Positions 50,074 to 58,438 of a stretch of 64,000 nt of DNA are shown here, piece by piece. Source of the DNA: Saprospiraceae bacterium (GTDB taxonomy: Bacteria > Bacteroidota > Bacteroidia > Chitinophagales > Saprospiraceae). Position 1 is the first letter of the stretch; each line of letters begins with the position of its first letter. A program made the position numbers and the translations under genes. The stretch covers positions 124,001-188,000 of the forward strand of contig JAHBTW010000001.1 in assembly GCA_019638385.1 (NCBI GenBank), read 5' to 3'. Under the pieces are notes generated by a model. It was not told the origin of the DNA. It saw only the letters and a list, made by a program, of their open reading frames with translations, and did no database searches.

Positions 50074-51552
50074 TCAATACTTCGCCGGTTCGCCTTGCTT
50101 GGGCGTTGACCGGAGGATGAAATCCCGGATGTGTTCGTTGGACGATGCGAGGTCTTCTTCGCGCAAGTACATCATGTGGCCGCTGCGATAGCCCTCAAAA
50201 CGCAGGCGGTCTTTCATTTTGCCGCTGGGGTCGAGGTGCCACATAGAGTATTTGGCCTCGAAGTAGGTAGTAGCCCCGTCGTAGTAGCCCGACTGCACCA
50301 TTACGTTGAGGTAAGGGTTTTGTGCCATGGCCTGCCGGAGGTTTTCGCCGGTGCGATCGTTGCTTCGATCCCAGGGATTCACCGGGCCGAACATGTTGTA
50401 TTTGATGTCGGTCTTGAAATTCAGGTGCTCCCGCAGGTAGTGATTGATGGCCGGCGTAAAAGAGTGCAACCAGGAAGTGAGTTCGGCGGCATAGTCGGGG
50501 CGTTCGCCGGCTTCCTTGCGGTCAATGCCGAGGTAGCGCGAATCCAGACGCCCCACGTTATAGCCCCGGTCGCGCAGCAGTTCTTTCCAAAAAAAAGAGG
50601 TGGGCACGTCTAAGTTGTGCTGAAGGATCACCTTTTCGGAAAGCCCTGAATAGTGAGCCATTTTAGCGGCAGCGGCTTTCCGCCTGTCATCGCCCAAAAA
50701 ACCGCCCCGCGCCATAGCAGGAATCAACTCGTTGATGGTATATTCCTCCACTTCCGGCAGCAACTCGTCGAGGTCTTTGCGCTGCAATTCCGGGGAGAGC
50801 GCTTTGTGATACCAGGCCGCTGCCGCAAAGTAGGGCAGGCGATTAGCCGCTTCAATGTGGTCGCCGCGATTGATGCCGAGGCCGGTCGGGGATACTAAGA
50901 TGACGCCGTTGATGTACATCCATTGCGCATTTTGCAATTCGAGCGCCAGCCCCGATACGCGGGTCGTGCCGTAGCTTTCTCCGATGAGGTACTTGGGGGA
51001 CTGCCAGCGATTGACGCGCGACACGAAGGTGTTGAGCCACTCCGCGAGATATTTGACATCGGCATTCACCCCGAAAAAATCTTCTCTGGGCGCCTTTTCA
51101 TCCAATATCCGGGAGTAACCGGTATTCACAGGGTCAATGAACACAATGTCGGCCACGTCCAGGATGGAGTGCGGATTTTCCTTCACGCCGTAAGGTTGTA
51201 CGGGGAAGCCCTCCGCGTCAATTTGCAAAATGCGCGGCCCCGTGTAAGCGATGTGCATCCACACCGAGGCCGATCCCGGTCCGCCGTTGAAAGAAAAAAT
51301 GATGGGCCGCGAGGCTTTGTCGCGGACATCGCTGCGCTCGTAATAAGTGTAAAACAGGGCGGCTACCGGCTTGCCGGCAGCGTTCCACACCGGCTGTGTG
51401 CCGGCTGTGGCAGTGTAAGCAATGCGCTTGCCTTTGATGGTGACTTCGTGTTGGGTCACAGCGGTTTCATTGGCCGGCAGGGCGCGCTCTTGTGCCGAAG
51501 CAGTGACGGCAGACAGCAGCAGGCCAAAAAATGCAACGGTTAAGGTTCTCAT
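50074..51552 (-). CDS. S10 family serine carboxypeptidase-like protein
   Basis: A 492-residue secreted peptidase (signal peptide 1-20, ending VTASA). The S10 fold is evident: FSFNGGPGSASVWMHIAYTGPR (86-107), the nucleophile Ser193 in IGESYGTTR, the acid in YYDGATTYFEAKYSMWHL and the histidine in RSGHMMYLREED. GESYG matches the serine-carboxypeptidase consensus. Secreted carboxypeptidases remove C-terminal residues, sometimes at low pH. A minus-strand -7 box precedes it. Two adjacent ATGs (51555, 51552) are possible. Confidence 0.88.
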   Translation of the reverse strand: MRTLTVAFFGLLLSAVTASAQERALPANETAVTQHEVTIKGKRIAYTATAGTQPVWNAAGKPVAALFYTYYERSDVRDKASRPIIFSFNGGPGSASVWMHIAYTGPRILQIDAEGFPVQPYGVKENPHSILDVADIVFIDPVNTGYSRILDEKAPREDFFGVNADVKYLAEWLNTFVSRVNRWQSPKYLIGESYGTTRVSGLALELQNAQWMYINGVILVSPTGLGINRGDHIEAANRLPYFAAAAWYHKALSPELQRKDLDELLPEVEEYTINELIPAMARGGFLGDDRRKAAAAKMAHYSGLSEKVILQHNLDVPTSFFWKELLRDRGYNVGRLDSRYLGIDRKEAGERPDYAAELTSWLHSFTPAINHYLREHLNFKTDIKYNMFGPVNPWDRSNDRTGENLRQAMAQNPYLNVMVQSGYYDGATTYFEAKYSMWHLDPSGKMKDRLRFEGYRSGHMMYLREEDLASSNEHIRDFILRSTPKQGEPAKY

Positions 51553-51579
51553 CATTTTATGTTTTTAAAAGCAATCCGG

Positions 51580-51587
51580 CAAACATA
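51580..51587 (-). promoter_or_regulatory. Bacteroidota -7 box (TATGTTTG) of the S10 peptidase gene
   Basis: On the minus strand TATGTTTGCC fits TAnnTTTG exactly, 28 bases before the start codon. Confidence 0.52.
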
Positions 51588-51599
51588 TAAATTTTCAGG

Positions 51600-51835
51600 C
51601 AGTTTGCGGTATGTCGGTAGGCGGTACGTCGGTTTGCGGCTTGCCACGACGAAGGCTTGGTAGGCGGTGGGTGGTGAGCAAGTTTGCGAATTTGCCTCTT
51701 GCCCTTTGCCCTCCCGATTTCCTTCGTCATCGGGACTTCGCTTCGCTCGTTTGCACCTCGACTCCGCTCGGTGCATCGCCCTTTGCCTCTTGCCCTTTGC
51801 CTCTTGCCAATTTGTCTTTTGCACCATGCTCCACA
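51600..51835 (+). repeat. Composite low-complexity intergenic repeat
   Basis: The tract combines GGTATGTCGGTAGGCGGTAC-like words, repeated TTTGCCTCTTGCCC words, a hairpin TCCCGAT...ATCGGGA (about 51713-51733) and ACCTCGACTCCGCTCGGTGC. Related words appear at 23216-23285, 46893-46945 and 54660-54755, so this looks like a mosaic of dispersed repeats. Confidence 0.65.
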
Positions 51836-51846
51836 AACCAAAAAAC

Positions 51847-51854
51847 TATCTTTG
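51847..51854 (+). promoter_or_regulatory. Bacteroidota -7 box (TATCTTTG) of the MarC-family gene
   Basis: An exact TAnnTTTG match, 22 bases before ATG 51876. It separates the repeat tract from the gene and supports that start. Confidence 0.55.
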
Positions 51855-51875
51855 TGCTCAAACTGCAATTGCATC

Positions 51876-52502
51876 ATGGAACTCTTCTTGGGCGCTTTAT
51901 TCTCTCTGTTCTCCATCGTGGACCCTCCGGGAGCGCTTCCGGTGTATGTGTCCCTCACGGATGGCATGACCACCAAAGAACGCAGCCGGTTGGCGCTGCA
52001 CACGAGCCTGTACTTCCTGCTCATCCTCGTGGCATTCTTTTTAGCCGGCACGGCCATTCTCGGCTTTTTCGGCTTGTCGGTATATGCCATGCGCATCGCC
52101 GGCGGAATGGTGTTGCTGAGCACGGGCTTCGGCCTCATGAGCGGCAGTTTTAACAAACACAGGGGCTACAACGAGTCGGTAAAAGCGGATGCTGCGAGCC
52201 GTTCCGAAATTGCCTTCACGCCCATGGCCATGCCGCTGCTGTCGGGGCCGGGGTCTATTTCCTATCTCATCACGCAGTTCAAGCAGCACCCGGAATGGTC
52301 GGATCGAATTGCCATTTTGGCGGCTATTGTCGCGATGGGCGTATTGGTCTATCTCACGTTGCGGGCTGCGCCGCTGTTGTTTAAGATATTCGGTACCGGG
52401 GGCCTCAACGCCATTGCCCGAATTATGGGGTTCCTCGTGGTGGCCATCGGCGTACAGTTTATCGTGGACGGCCTCGTACATCTGATCGGCGTAGTAGAGT
52501 AG
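51876..52502 (+). CDS. MarC family membrane protein
   Basis: A 208-residue protein with six hydrophobic helices and the MarC signature: LFSIVDPPGALPVYVSLT near the N-terminus (the helix-breaking DPPG is characteristic), AGTAILGFFGLSVYAMRIAGGMVLLSTGFGLM and the mid-chain AFTPMAMPLLSGPGSISYLI. The family was once linked to antibiotic resistance but is now mostly of unknown transport function. The frame is open further upstream into the repeat tract; the promoter and the conserved N-terminus set the start. It converges on the methyltransferase, eight bases apart. Confidence 0.9.
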   Translation: MELFLGALFSLFSIVDPPGALPVYVSLTDGMTTKERSRLALHTSLYFLLILVAFFLAGTAILGFFGLSVYAMRIAGGMVLLSTGFGLMSGSFNKHRGYNESVKADAASRSEIAFTPMAMPLLSGPGSISYLITQFKQHPEWSDRIAILAAIVAMGVLVYLTLRAAPLLFKIFGTGGLNAIARIMGFLVVAIGVQFIVDGLVHLIGVVE

Positions 52503-52510
52503 GGGAGGGT

Positions 52511-53227
52511 TTACACACCGATCATAAACACGGCAGGCCGCTTGTGAAGGTCGGGTGGCGGCGTCTGTCTCCATGTACTGAGCGGCAGGCAGCGCACATA
52601 CTGTGAGGGCAGTGTGAGGTCGCAGGCAATGCCGAAAAGCGTGGCTGCTCCGAGGGCTTTGAGGGCCGTTTCGATGACCTGCCCGTTGCGATAGGGCGTT
52701 TCGATAAACAACTGCGTGTGGCCGCTGCGCTGCGCGCTTTGTTCCAGTCGCTTCAGGTCGCGCTCCAACTCCGGCCGTTTGGCCGACAAATACCCGTGAA
52801 AACAAAACGCCTGCCCGTTCATACCCGAAGCCATGAGCGCCAGCACAATGGAAGAAGGCCCTGCCAGGGGTACTACCTCAATGCCCCGCTCATGCGCCAG
52901 GCGCACCACTGCCGCACCGGGATCGGCTATGCCCGGACATCCCGCTTCGGAGAGCAAGCCCGTATCCTGACCGTTCTCCAAAGGCGCCAGTAGCGCATTG
53001 AGTTCGGTCGCGCTCATGCGCTCGCCGATTTCCCGGATGTCCAATGTCTGCAAAGGACGCGGCGCTGCCGTCGCTTTGATGAAATGGCGCGCCGTTTTGG
53101 CCCGTTCCACAATGAACACCTTCAACCGGTGCAGCACCGCAATGGCCGCTGCCGGGATGGATTCCAACCCAGCTTCGCCCAAGGGCGTGGGAATGAGATA
53201 CAGGGTGCCTTTTTTCTGGTCTGACAT
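52511..53227 (-). CDS. RsmI-like SAM-dependent methyltransferase (second paralog)
   Basis: A 238-residue protein of the tetrapyrrole-methylase fold. GTLYLIPTPLGE (about 7-18), LLSEAGCPGIADPGAAVV and PLAGPSSIVLALMASGMNGQAF correspond to RsmI motifs, but VERAKTARHFIKA and LSEAGCPG differ from the canonical VVLAEDTRTS and ISDAGTPG of the true RsmI encoded at 3080-3751. Bacteroidota often carry both; the substrate of this second protein is unknown. ATG 53227 is used since MSDQKKGTLYLIPTPLG is the family-like start. Confidence 0.87.
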   Translation of the reverse strand: MSDQKKGTLYLIPTPLGEAGLESIPAAAIAVLHRLKVFIVERAKTARHFIKATAAPRPLQTLDIREIGERMSATELNALLAPLENGQDTGLLSEAGCPGIADPGAAVVRLAHERGIEVVPLAGPSSIVLALMASGMNGQAFCFHGYLSAKRPELERDLKRLEQSAQRSGHTQLFIETPYRNGQVIETALKALGAATLFGIACDLTLPSQYVRCLPLSTWRQTPPPDLHKRPAVFMIGV

Positions 53228-53646
53228 GGCCGCGAAATTAGGGAATATATGGGGTTGCACATAGCGGCGTGCGGCCGGGCCGGGGTAGTCATGAATGTAT
53301 TCAGCGGATTTTTACAGTTTTTTTTAATGTAAAATCGGGGCATTAAACCGCTCTTTTTTTCTTCCAAAAACTTACCTCCGCTCACAACCCCATTCTACTG
53401 AAAATCAAAGTCCTCCATTGCTTTTTCGAGCGGTTGGCGAGAAAGCCTCCGCACACATTAACACTCAAAAAAAACGTCTCTTGCGCAATAAACCATCTTT
53501 TGCAGGGGTTTTCCTTCCGTTTTCTACGGCGAAAGCCGGATTCCAAAAACTTAAAACAAAGCAGCTATTGCACAATTATACCGTTTGAGGCGCCGCCCGG
53601 CGCCGCCGATTGCCATGATTTTTTTAACCTTTTAAATCAAAACGGT
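53228..53646. other. Long leader/spacer upstream of the DUF4382 gene
   Basis: This 419-base spacer holds no supported gene, although one frame is open from 53434 into the DUF4382 gene. Two hairpins are visible: GATTTTTACA/TGTAAAATC (53307-53336) and GGCGCC-GCCC-GGCGCC (53589-53604), the latter within 45 bases of the start codon, where it could affect translation. No TAnnTTTG box was found. Confidence 0.45.
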
Positions 53647-54591
53647 ATGAAATCCACACTTCTTGGAAAGGGCCTGGCGCCCTTGTTTGCACTCAGTCTC
53701 TTGTTGTTCACACAGTGCAAAAAAGACGATACCAATTCGGGTAACATAAGCCTGGAAATCACCGACGCACCAATTGACGATGTCAATGTTCAGGGTGCAT
53801 TTGTCACTATTGCCGATGTGAAAATTGACGGAAATTCTATGCCGGGTTTTAGCGGCCGGCAAACGATTGATTTGCTCGCTTACCAGCAGGGCGATGTAAA
53901 AAGCCTCGGAATCGGTACGCTTAGTGCAGGTACTTACAATAATGTGACGCTGGTACTCGACTACGACACCGATGCCAACGGAGGTTCTCCGGGATGTTAT
54001 GTATTGACAATGGACGGCGTCAAACATGCTTTAAAGTCCACCGCCAATACTACTGCCAACGTCACGGCTGCCGCCAATTTTGTAGCTACCGAAAACGACC
54101 GCACCGACCTCGTCCTCGATTTTGATGTCAGAAAAGCAATTGCGCATACCGCTTCGGGCGCAAGCCAGTACCAGTTCAACGGAAATACGGAACTGAATGC
54201 GGCTGTGCGGGTGGTGACCAAAGCTAAAACGGGAACCATTGGGGGAACTTGCACCGATCCGTTGTCCACTTCACAGAAGATCGTAGCGTATGCCTACAAA
54301 AAGGGTAGCTTCAACGCAGCGGTCGAAAAACAAGGCCCGGTGCAGTTTAAAAATGCCGTCACGAGCGCTGCGGTGGACATTCAGGGCAGATATACGCTCG
54401 CCTTTCTGGAAGAAGGCGACTATGAGCTGCACTTCATCCGCTACAACGATGCCAATAGCGATGGGAGATTCGAATTGGAAGGCTCGCTCTTGCTGAATAT
54501 TATCGGCGCATTGGATGTTAAAAACATCTCAGTAGGGGCGCAAGCCAACATTACTTTAAATGTAGTCGCTACGGGCATCCTGCCGCTGTAA
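53647..54591 (+). CDS. DUF4382 lipoprotein
   Basis: A 314-residue lipoprotein: the signal ends LLLFTQCKKDD (Cys at about 23). The DUF4382 domain follows (about 32-180): GNISLEITDAPIDDVNVQGAFVTIADVKID is the signature, then TIDLLAYQQGDVKSLGIGTLSAGTYNNVTLVLDY. The C-terminal part (about 200-314) is beta-rich and reads like a transthyretin/CNA-B-like module (ALRVVTKAKTG-type strand, RYTLAFLEEGDYELHFIRYND). DUF4382 proteins are periplasmic or surface lipoproteins of unknown function, frequent in Bacteroidota. The start is the ATG that opens the signal peptide. Confidence 0.85.
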   Translation: MKSTLLGKGLAPLFALSLLLFTQCKKDDTNSGNISLEITDAPIDDVNVQGAFVTIADVKIDGNSMPGFSGRQTIDLLAYQQGDVKSLGIGTLSAGTYNNVTLVLDYDTDANGGSPGCYVLTMDGVKHALKSTANTTANVTAAANFVATENDRTDLVLDFDVRKAIAHTASGASQYQFNGNTELNAAVRVVTKAKTGTIGGTCTDPLSTSQKIVAYAYKKGSFNAAVEKQGPVQFKNAVTSAAVDIQGRYTLAFLEEGDYELHFIRYNDANSDGRFELEGSLLLNIIGALDVKNISVGAQANITLNVVATGILPL

Positions 54592-54659
54592 AGCGTTTGG
54601 AAGGCAGCACATACAGGCTGTCCTGAAAAGCAAGGGGCAATTGTTTCGCTATGCTAATG

Positions 54660-54755
54660 AGGGCGTTACACTTGCCTCTTGCAATTTTGCCCTTTCCCTC
54701 CCGATTCCCTCGTCATCGGCATGTTCACTCCCTCTGCTCTCTGCCCTCTGCTCAA
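54660..54755 (+). repeat. TTGCCTC/CTCTGCC low-complexity repeat
   Basis: Between the convergent DUF4382 and tgt genes the sequence runs CTTGCCTCTTGCAATTTTGC, then TCCCGATTCCCTCGTCATCG and iterated CTCTGC words. It shares strings with 51700-51800 and 23255-23285. Confidence 0.6.
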
Positions 54756-55885
54756 ATCCGCCGCTTCAACTGTTCTACCATGCCGTTTTTCCAATGCAGA
54801 AAATCGCCGGCAATGATATGAGCGCGGGCTTCTCCAACTAACCAAAGAAAAAAGCTAAGATTGTGCAGCGAGGCTATTTTGGCGCCCAGAATTTCGCCGC
54901 TGTGGATGAGGTGGCGCAGGTAGGCTTTGGAGTGGTAACGGCTCGTCGGGCTGGTACTGTTTTCGTCAATGGGGCTGTGATCGTCTTTCCACTTGTTGTT
55001 TTTGATGTTGAGGATGCCTTCTGCGGTGTAGAGCATACCGTGCCGCGCATTGCGGGTGGGTAGCACGCAGTCAAACATATCCACGCCGAGCGCAATGGCT
55101 TCCAGGACATTCACCGGCGTGCCCACGCCCATGAGATAGCGGGGCTTGTCTTTGGGCAGGATGTCGCACACCATTTCCGTGAAGCGGTAGAGTTCTTCCT
55201 CCGGCTCGCCCACCGAGAGTCCGCCGATGGCATTTCCGGGCCGTCCGGCGGCGGCAATGGTTTCGGCAGAGGCGATGCGCAGGTCGTCGTAAGTACTGCC
55301 TTGCACGATGGGAAAGAGCGTTTGTTCGTAGCCGTACAGGCCCTGCGTTTCGTCAAAGCGTTGGATACAGCGCTGGAGCCATCGGTGGGTCAGCTCCATA
55401 GAGTTGCGGGCATATTGGTAGTCGGAAGGGTAGGGAGGGCACTCATCAAACGCCATGATGATGTCGGCGCCGATGACGCGCTGAATGTCCATTACATATT
55501 CGGGCGTAAAAACGTGTTTGGAGCCGTCAATATGAGAAGCGAAGGTGACGCCTTGCTCGGCTATTTTGCGCGTACCGCTCAGCGAATACACTTGGTAGCC
55601 GCCGCTGTCGGTAAGGATGGGGCGCTCCCAGCCCATGAAGCGGTGCAGACCGCCGGCGCTGCGCAGCACGTCCAATCCGGGCCGCAGGTAGAGGTGGTAA
55701 GTGTTGCCGAGTATGATCTGCGCGAGGATGTCGTCGCGGAGTTCGTGCTGGTGTACGGCTTTCACCGTACCCACCGTACCCACCGGCATAAAGATGGGCG
55801 TGGCAATGGAGCCGTGCGCGGTTTGGATGAGTCCGGCGCGGGCTTTGGAATTCGGGTCGGTATGTTGCAGGTCGAATGAAAACAA
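54752..55885 (-). CDS. tgt: tRNA-guanine transglycosylase, zinc cysteines replaced by serine
   Basis: A 377-residue enzyme that exchanges guanine-34 of Asp, Asn, His and Tyr tRNAs for preQ1 in queuosine synthesis. Catalytic motifs are intact: LTDSGGYQVYSLSG with the general-acid Asp, MAFDECPPYPSDY and MFDCVLPTRNARHG with the nucleophile Asp. The zinc site, however, reads SPIDENSTSPTSRYHSKAYL (304-323), where E. coli has CxCxxC: Ser310, Ser312 and Ser315 occupy the cysteine positions with the exact spacing, while His341 (in SLHN) is kept. The reading frame is undamaged. It lies 13 bases after rodA in the SPOR-rodA-tgt group. Confidence 0.93.
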   Translation of the reverse strand: MFSFDLQHTDPNSKARAGLIQTAHGSIATPIFMPVGTVGTVKAVHQHELRDDILAQIILGNTYHLYLRPGLDVLRSAGGLHRFMGWERPILTDSGGYQVYSLSGTRKIAEQGVTFASHIDGSKHVFTPEYVMDIQRVIGADIIMAFDECPPYPSDYQYARNSMELTHRWLQRCIQRFDETQGLYGYEQTLFPIVQGSTYDDLRIASAETIAAAGRPGNAIGGLSVGEPEEELYRFTEMVCDILPKDKPRYLMGVGTPVNVLEAIALGVDMFDCVLPTRNARHGMLYTAEGILNIKNNKWKDDHSPIDENSTSPTSRYHSKAYLRHLIHSGEILGAKIASLHNLSFFLWLVGEARAHIIAGDFLHWKNGMVEQLKRRI

Positions 55886-55898
55886 GGCAGGCAGTATT

Positions 55899-57302
55899 TT
55901 AGAGGCTGTAGCGATTGCTGTCCAATTTAAGCAGTACGGAGATCATGAGCGTAAAACCGAGCAGCGCGGAGCCGCCCTTACTGATGAGCGGCAGCGGTAT
56001 GCCGATGATGGGCAGCAGCCCCATGGTCATGCCGATGTTGACAAAAAAATGTATAAACAACAGCCCGGCCACGCCGTAGGCATAGTGACGGCTGAAGCTA
56101 GAGCGTTGCCTTTCGGCAATGAACACAATGCGCAGCAACAGCGTGAGAAACAACCCGATGACGATCACGCTGCCGATAAAGCCCTGCTCTTCGCCGACGG
56201 TACAAAAAATGAAGTCGGTGCTTTGCTCCGGCACATAATTCATTTTGGTCATAGCGCCTTCCAGGAAACCCTTGCCTTCCAAACCACCGGAACTGATGGC
56301 CATTTGAGATTGCAAGACGTTGTAGCGCGATCCGCGGGCATCGGCGCGATCGGGGTGCAGCCACACATTGATGCGGTCTTGCTGGTGCGGTTTGAGGATG
56401 TTTTTAAACGCGTAATCGGTAGAAAAAGCCAGCCCGCTACCCACGATAAGCACTAAGCTGAGCATACCCGCGAGGCGGGCGTTGTAGCGGGCTAAGTGCA
56501 GAAAAAAAGCGGGTATAAAACCGGCCAGCCCCAAGCCCAGCGCCACCCAATCCAGATCGAACCAAAGCAAAATGGCCGCTCCGGCAGCGACGACAATGGC
56601 CGCCCGACGCCAGTATTTCGGCTCCCGGAAGTTGTTGGCCATGACGTAGAACCCGCCGGTCGCAATCAAAACGGCTACAATAATGGGGTTGAACAAGAGA
56701 CTGAATAACAGCGTCCCGGCGAGGAAGAACCCTACCGCGTAGATGTTTGGCGAAAGCCCCTCGCGATACAGCAGTATGAAAAAAGAGAGGAAAGTGATGG
56801 CCGAACCGGCGTCGGGTTGCGCCATAATCAATCCTACTGGCAGCGCGATGATACCGAAAGCGAACAATTGGCTTCGGAAGTGGCGCAGGTTGGTACTGAG
56901 TTTGCTCAAATACCCGGCCAACGCCAGGCAGGCGCCGAATTTGGCCAACTCCGACGGCTGAAAACTAAAGCCCCCGAATGCATACCAGGAGGTACCTCCT
57001 TTAATGTTGGAGCCGAAAAAAAGAACACCTGCCAACAGGAGAATTGAAACGATGTATATCGGTACGTTGAATGTTTGCCAAAATTTCCAGTCAATCACCA
57101 TCACCACTGCAAAAACGACTAAGGTAATGAACACCCATACGCTCTGTTTGCCGGCGGTGGTACTGAAAAAATTGACGCCTTCTCCCAATTCGCCGTAGCT
57201 AACGGAAAAAATCAGCGCCCAACCTATCGCCATGAGGCTCAGGAAAACAGAAAGCGCAATCCAGTCAATGTTGCGCCAGCCGTATCGGGAAGTTGTGGCC
57301 AT
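55899..57302 (-). CDS. rodA: Rod shape-determining protein RodA
   Basis: A 467-residue SEDS-family membrane protein, the peptidoglycan glycosyltransferase of the elongation complex. About ten helices and the SEDS signatures are visible: GGTSWYAFGGFSFQPSELAKFG (about 103-124), the long extracellular loop with AFKNILKPHQQDRINVWLHPD and SQMAISSGGLEGKGFLEG, and the C-terminal GLLPIIGIPLPLISKGGSALLG. It is longer than E. coli RodA (370) because of extra hydrophobic segments in the middle, usual in Bacteroidota. It starts four bases after the SPOR gene stop. Confidence 0.93.
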   Translation of the reverse strand: MATTSRYGWRNIDWIALSVFLSLMAIGWALIFSVSYGELGEGVNFFSTTAGKQSVWVFITLVVFAVVMVIDWKFWQTFNVPIYIVSILLLAGVLFFGSNIKGGTSWYAFGGFSFQPSELAKFGACLALAGYLSKLSTNLRHFRSQLFAFGIIALPVGLIMAQPDAGSAITFLSFFILLYREGLSPNIYAVGFFLAGTLLFSLLFNPIIVAVLIATGGFYVMANNFREPKYWRRAAIVVAAGAAILLWFDLDWVALGLGLAGFIPAFFLHLARYNARLAGMLSLVLIVGSGLAFSTDYAFKNILKPHQQDRINVWLHPDRADARGSRYNVLQSQMAISSGGLEGKGFLEGAMTKMNYVPEQSTDFIFCTVGEEQGFIGSVIVIGLFLTLLLRIVFIAERQRSSFSRHYAYGVAGLLFIHFFVNIGMTMGLLPIIGIPLPLISKGGSALLGFTLMISVLLKLDSNRYSL

Positions 57303-57306
57303 GGAT

Positions 57307-57711
57307 TTAATAATTGCCGAGCAATTCGGCGGGTCTCATTTGATTGTCGGCCACTAAATACGCGCCGGAGTACTCCGGTTTGAGAATGTGCAGGAGCCGC
57401 AGGGCTTCCAATTTAGAAGCAAAAGCGCCCACCCGGATTTTGTAATATGGATTATGATGTACCCAGTCGGCGGAGAGATTGGGGTACCGGTATTGAAAGG
57501 ACTGAATGCTTCGGTCCAAACTCTGCCGGTCGGGGGTGGCAAATATCTGTACCCGCCAGCCGTCCACCGTTTTGCGGGCCTTGTTGTTTTGCGTATAGCG
57601 ATCCATCATCTGCGCGATGATGGGGTCTTCTTTTACGACGACGTTGTTCTGTGCTATTGCGGAAAAAGAAACACAGACAAAGCCGGCGGCAAATAACAGC
57701 AATCTTAGCAT
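57307..57711 (-). CDS. SPOR-domain secreted protein
   Basis: A 134-residue protein with a signal peptide (about 1-21, ending FSAIAQ) and a C-terminal SPOR domain (about 50-125): WRVQIFATPDRQSLDRSIQSFQ, YYKIRVGAFASKLEALRLLHIL. SPOR domains bind glycan strands lacking stem peptides at sites of wall growth or division. Leading the rodA-tgt group suggests a role in cell-wall elongation (inference). A minus-strand -7 box lies 17 bases before its start. Confidence 0.86.
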   Translation of the reverse strand: MLRLLLFAAGFVCVSFSAIAQNNVVVKEDPIIAQMMDRYTQNNKARKTVDGWRVQIFATPDRQSLDRSIQSFQYRYPNLSADWVHHNPYYKIRVGAFASKLEALRLLHILKPEYSGAYLVADNQMRPAELLGNY

Positions 57712-57727
57712 AGTCTTGTCTTTCCGG

Positions 57728-57735
57728 CAAAGATA
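57728..57735 (-). promoter_or_regulatory. Bacteroidota -7 box (TATCTTTG) of the SPOR-rodA-tgt operon
   Basis: On the minus strand TATCTTTGCC, an exact TAnnTTTG match 17 bases before the SPOR gene start. The predicted leader is about 10 nt. Confidence 0.58.
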
Positions 57736-57757
57736 TAAAACTGACAGGGAATATCCA

Positions 57758-58393
57758 TCACACCAAAAGAGCGGAGGCTCCGATCCGGACGGCGCCGGCT
57801 TCTATGAGGCGGCGGGCGTCTTCGGGCGTGCGAATGCCGCCGGAGGCTTTGATGCGGATTTTGCCTTTGAGTTCTTGTTGAAGTAACTGAACGACCGGTA
57901 CCGTGGCGCCCTCCCCGTTGATGCCGGTGGAGGTTTTTATAAAGTTCGGCTTGATCTCCAACGCAATTTCGCAGAGTTTGCAGATTTCCACTTCGGTGAG
58001 CAGGCCGGTTTCGATGATGATCTTGATGGACTTGCCTTTGAGATGCACGGCGGTGGTCATGCTGTCCATGTCATTGCGGACATAATTCCAGTTGCCGTTT
58101 TTTACAGCGCAAAGGTTGATGACGGCATCCACTTCATCGGCGCCGTCGTCCAATGCTTTTTTGATTTCTTCCACTTTGGCAGGCGTAGCGGAATACCCCA
58201 TCGGATACCCGATAACGGTGGCTGTTTTGACCGGTTTGTCGGCAAGCAATTCAGCGGCTTGCTTTACAAAATAAGGAGGGATACATACCGAAGCAAATTG
58301 GTATTTGAGCGCATTTTCGCACAAGTCGCGAATTTGCTCCTGTGTGCAGTCGGGTTTAAGCAGGGTGAAGTCTATGTTTTGCGCCAAGTTCAT
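57758..58393 (-). CDS. deoC: Deoxyribose-phosphate aldolase
   Basis: A 211-residue class I aldolase that cleaves 2-deoxyribose-5-phosphate to glyceraldehyde-3-phosphate and acetaldehyde in nucleoside salvage. The Schiff-base lysine is Lys153 in PNFIKTSTG; the proton-relay lysine is Lys182 in IKASGGIRTPEDA; DGADEVDAVINL supplies the active-site aspartate. Length and TIM-barrel pattern are normal. It stands alone between secA and the SPOR operon. Confidence 0.94.
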   Translation of the reverse strand: MNLAQNIDFTLLKPDCTQEQIRDLCENALKYQFASVCIPPYFVKQAAELLADKPVKTATVIGYPMGYSATPAKVEEIKKALDDGADEVDAVINLCAVKNGNWNYVRNDMDSMTTAVHLKGKSIKIIIETGLLTEVEICKLCEIALEIKPNFIKTSTGINGEGATVPVVQLLQQELKGKIRIKASGGIRTPEDARRLIEAGAVRIGASALLV

Positions 58394-58417
58394 CGGATAT
58401 GTTTTCGCATTGTTCGT

Positions 58418-58438
58418 AACCGGCTTAACGGGCCGGTT
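58418..58438. terminator. Small GC-rich hairpin between secA and deoC
   Basis: AACCGGC-TTAACGG-GCCGGTT, a perfect 7-bp stem with a 7-nt loop. It lies downstream of secA and just upstream of deoC on the minus strand. It may be a terminator for secA or a leader structure of deoC; there is no long U-run, so a Rho-independent terminator is not certain. Confidence 0.4.

Larger units (their letters stand above)
51553..51875. other. Divergent spacer with repeat tract between the S10 peptidase and MarC
   Basis: This 323-base spacer holds a minus-strand -7 box (51580-51587), a long low-complexity repeat tract (51600-51835) and a plus-strand -7 box (51847-51854). No gene is convincing. Confidence 0.5.

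Noticed and set aside
53434..53646. N-terminal extension of the DUF4382 protein by 71 codons
   Set aside because: The extension has no homology-like pattern and would bury the lipoprotein signal; the ATG at 53647 is correct for a lipoprotein.
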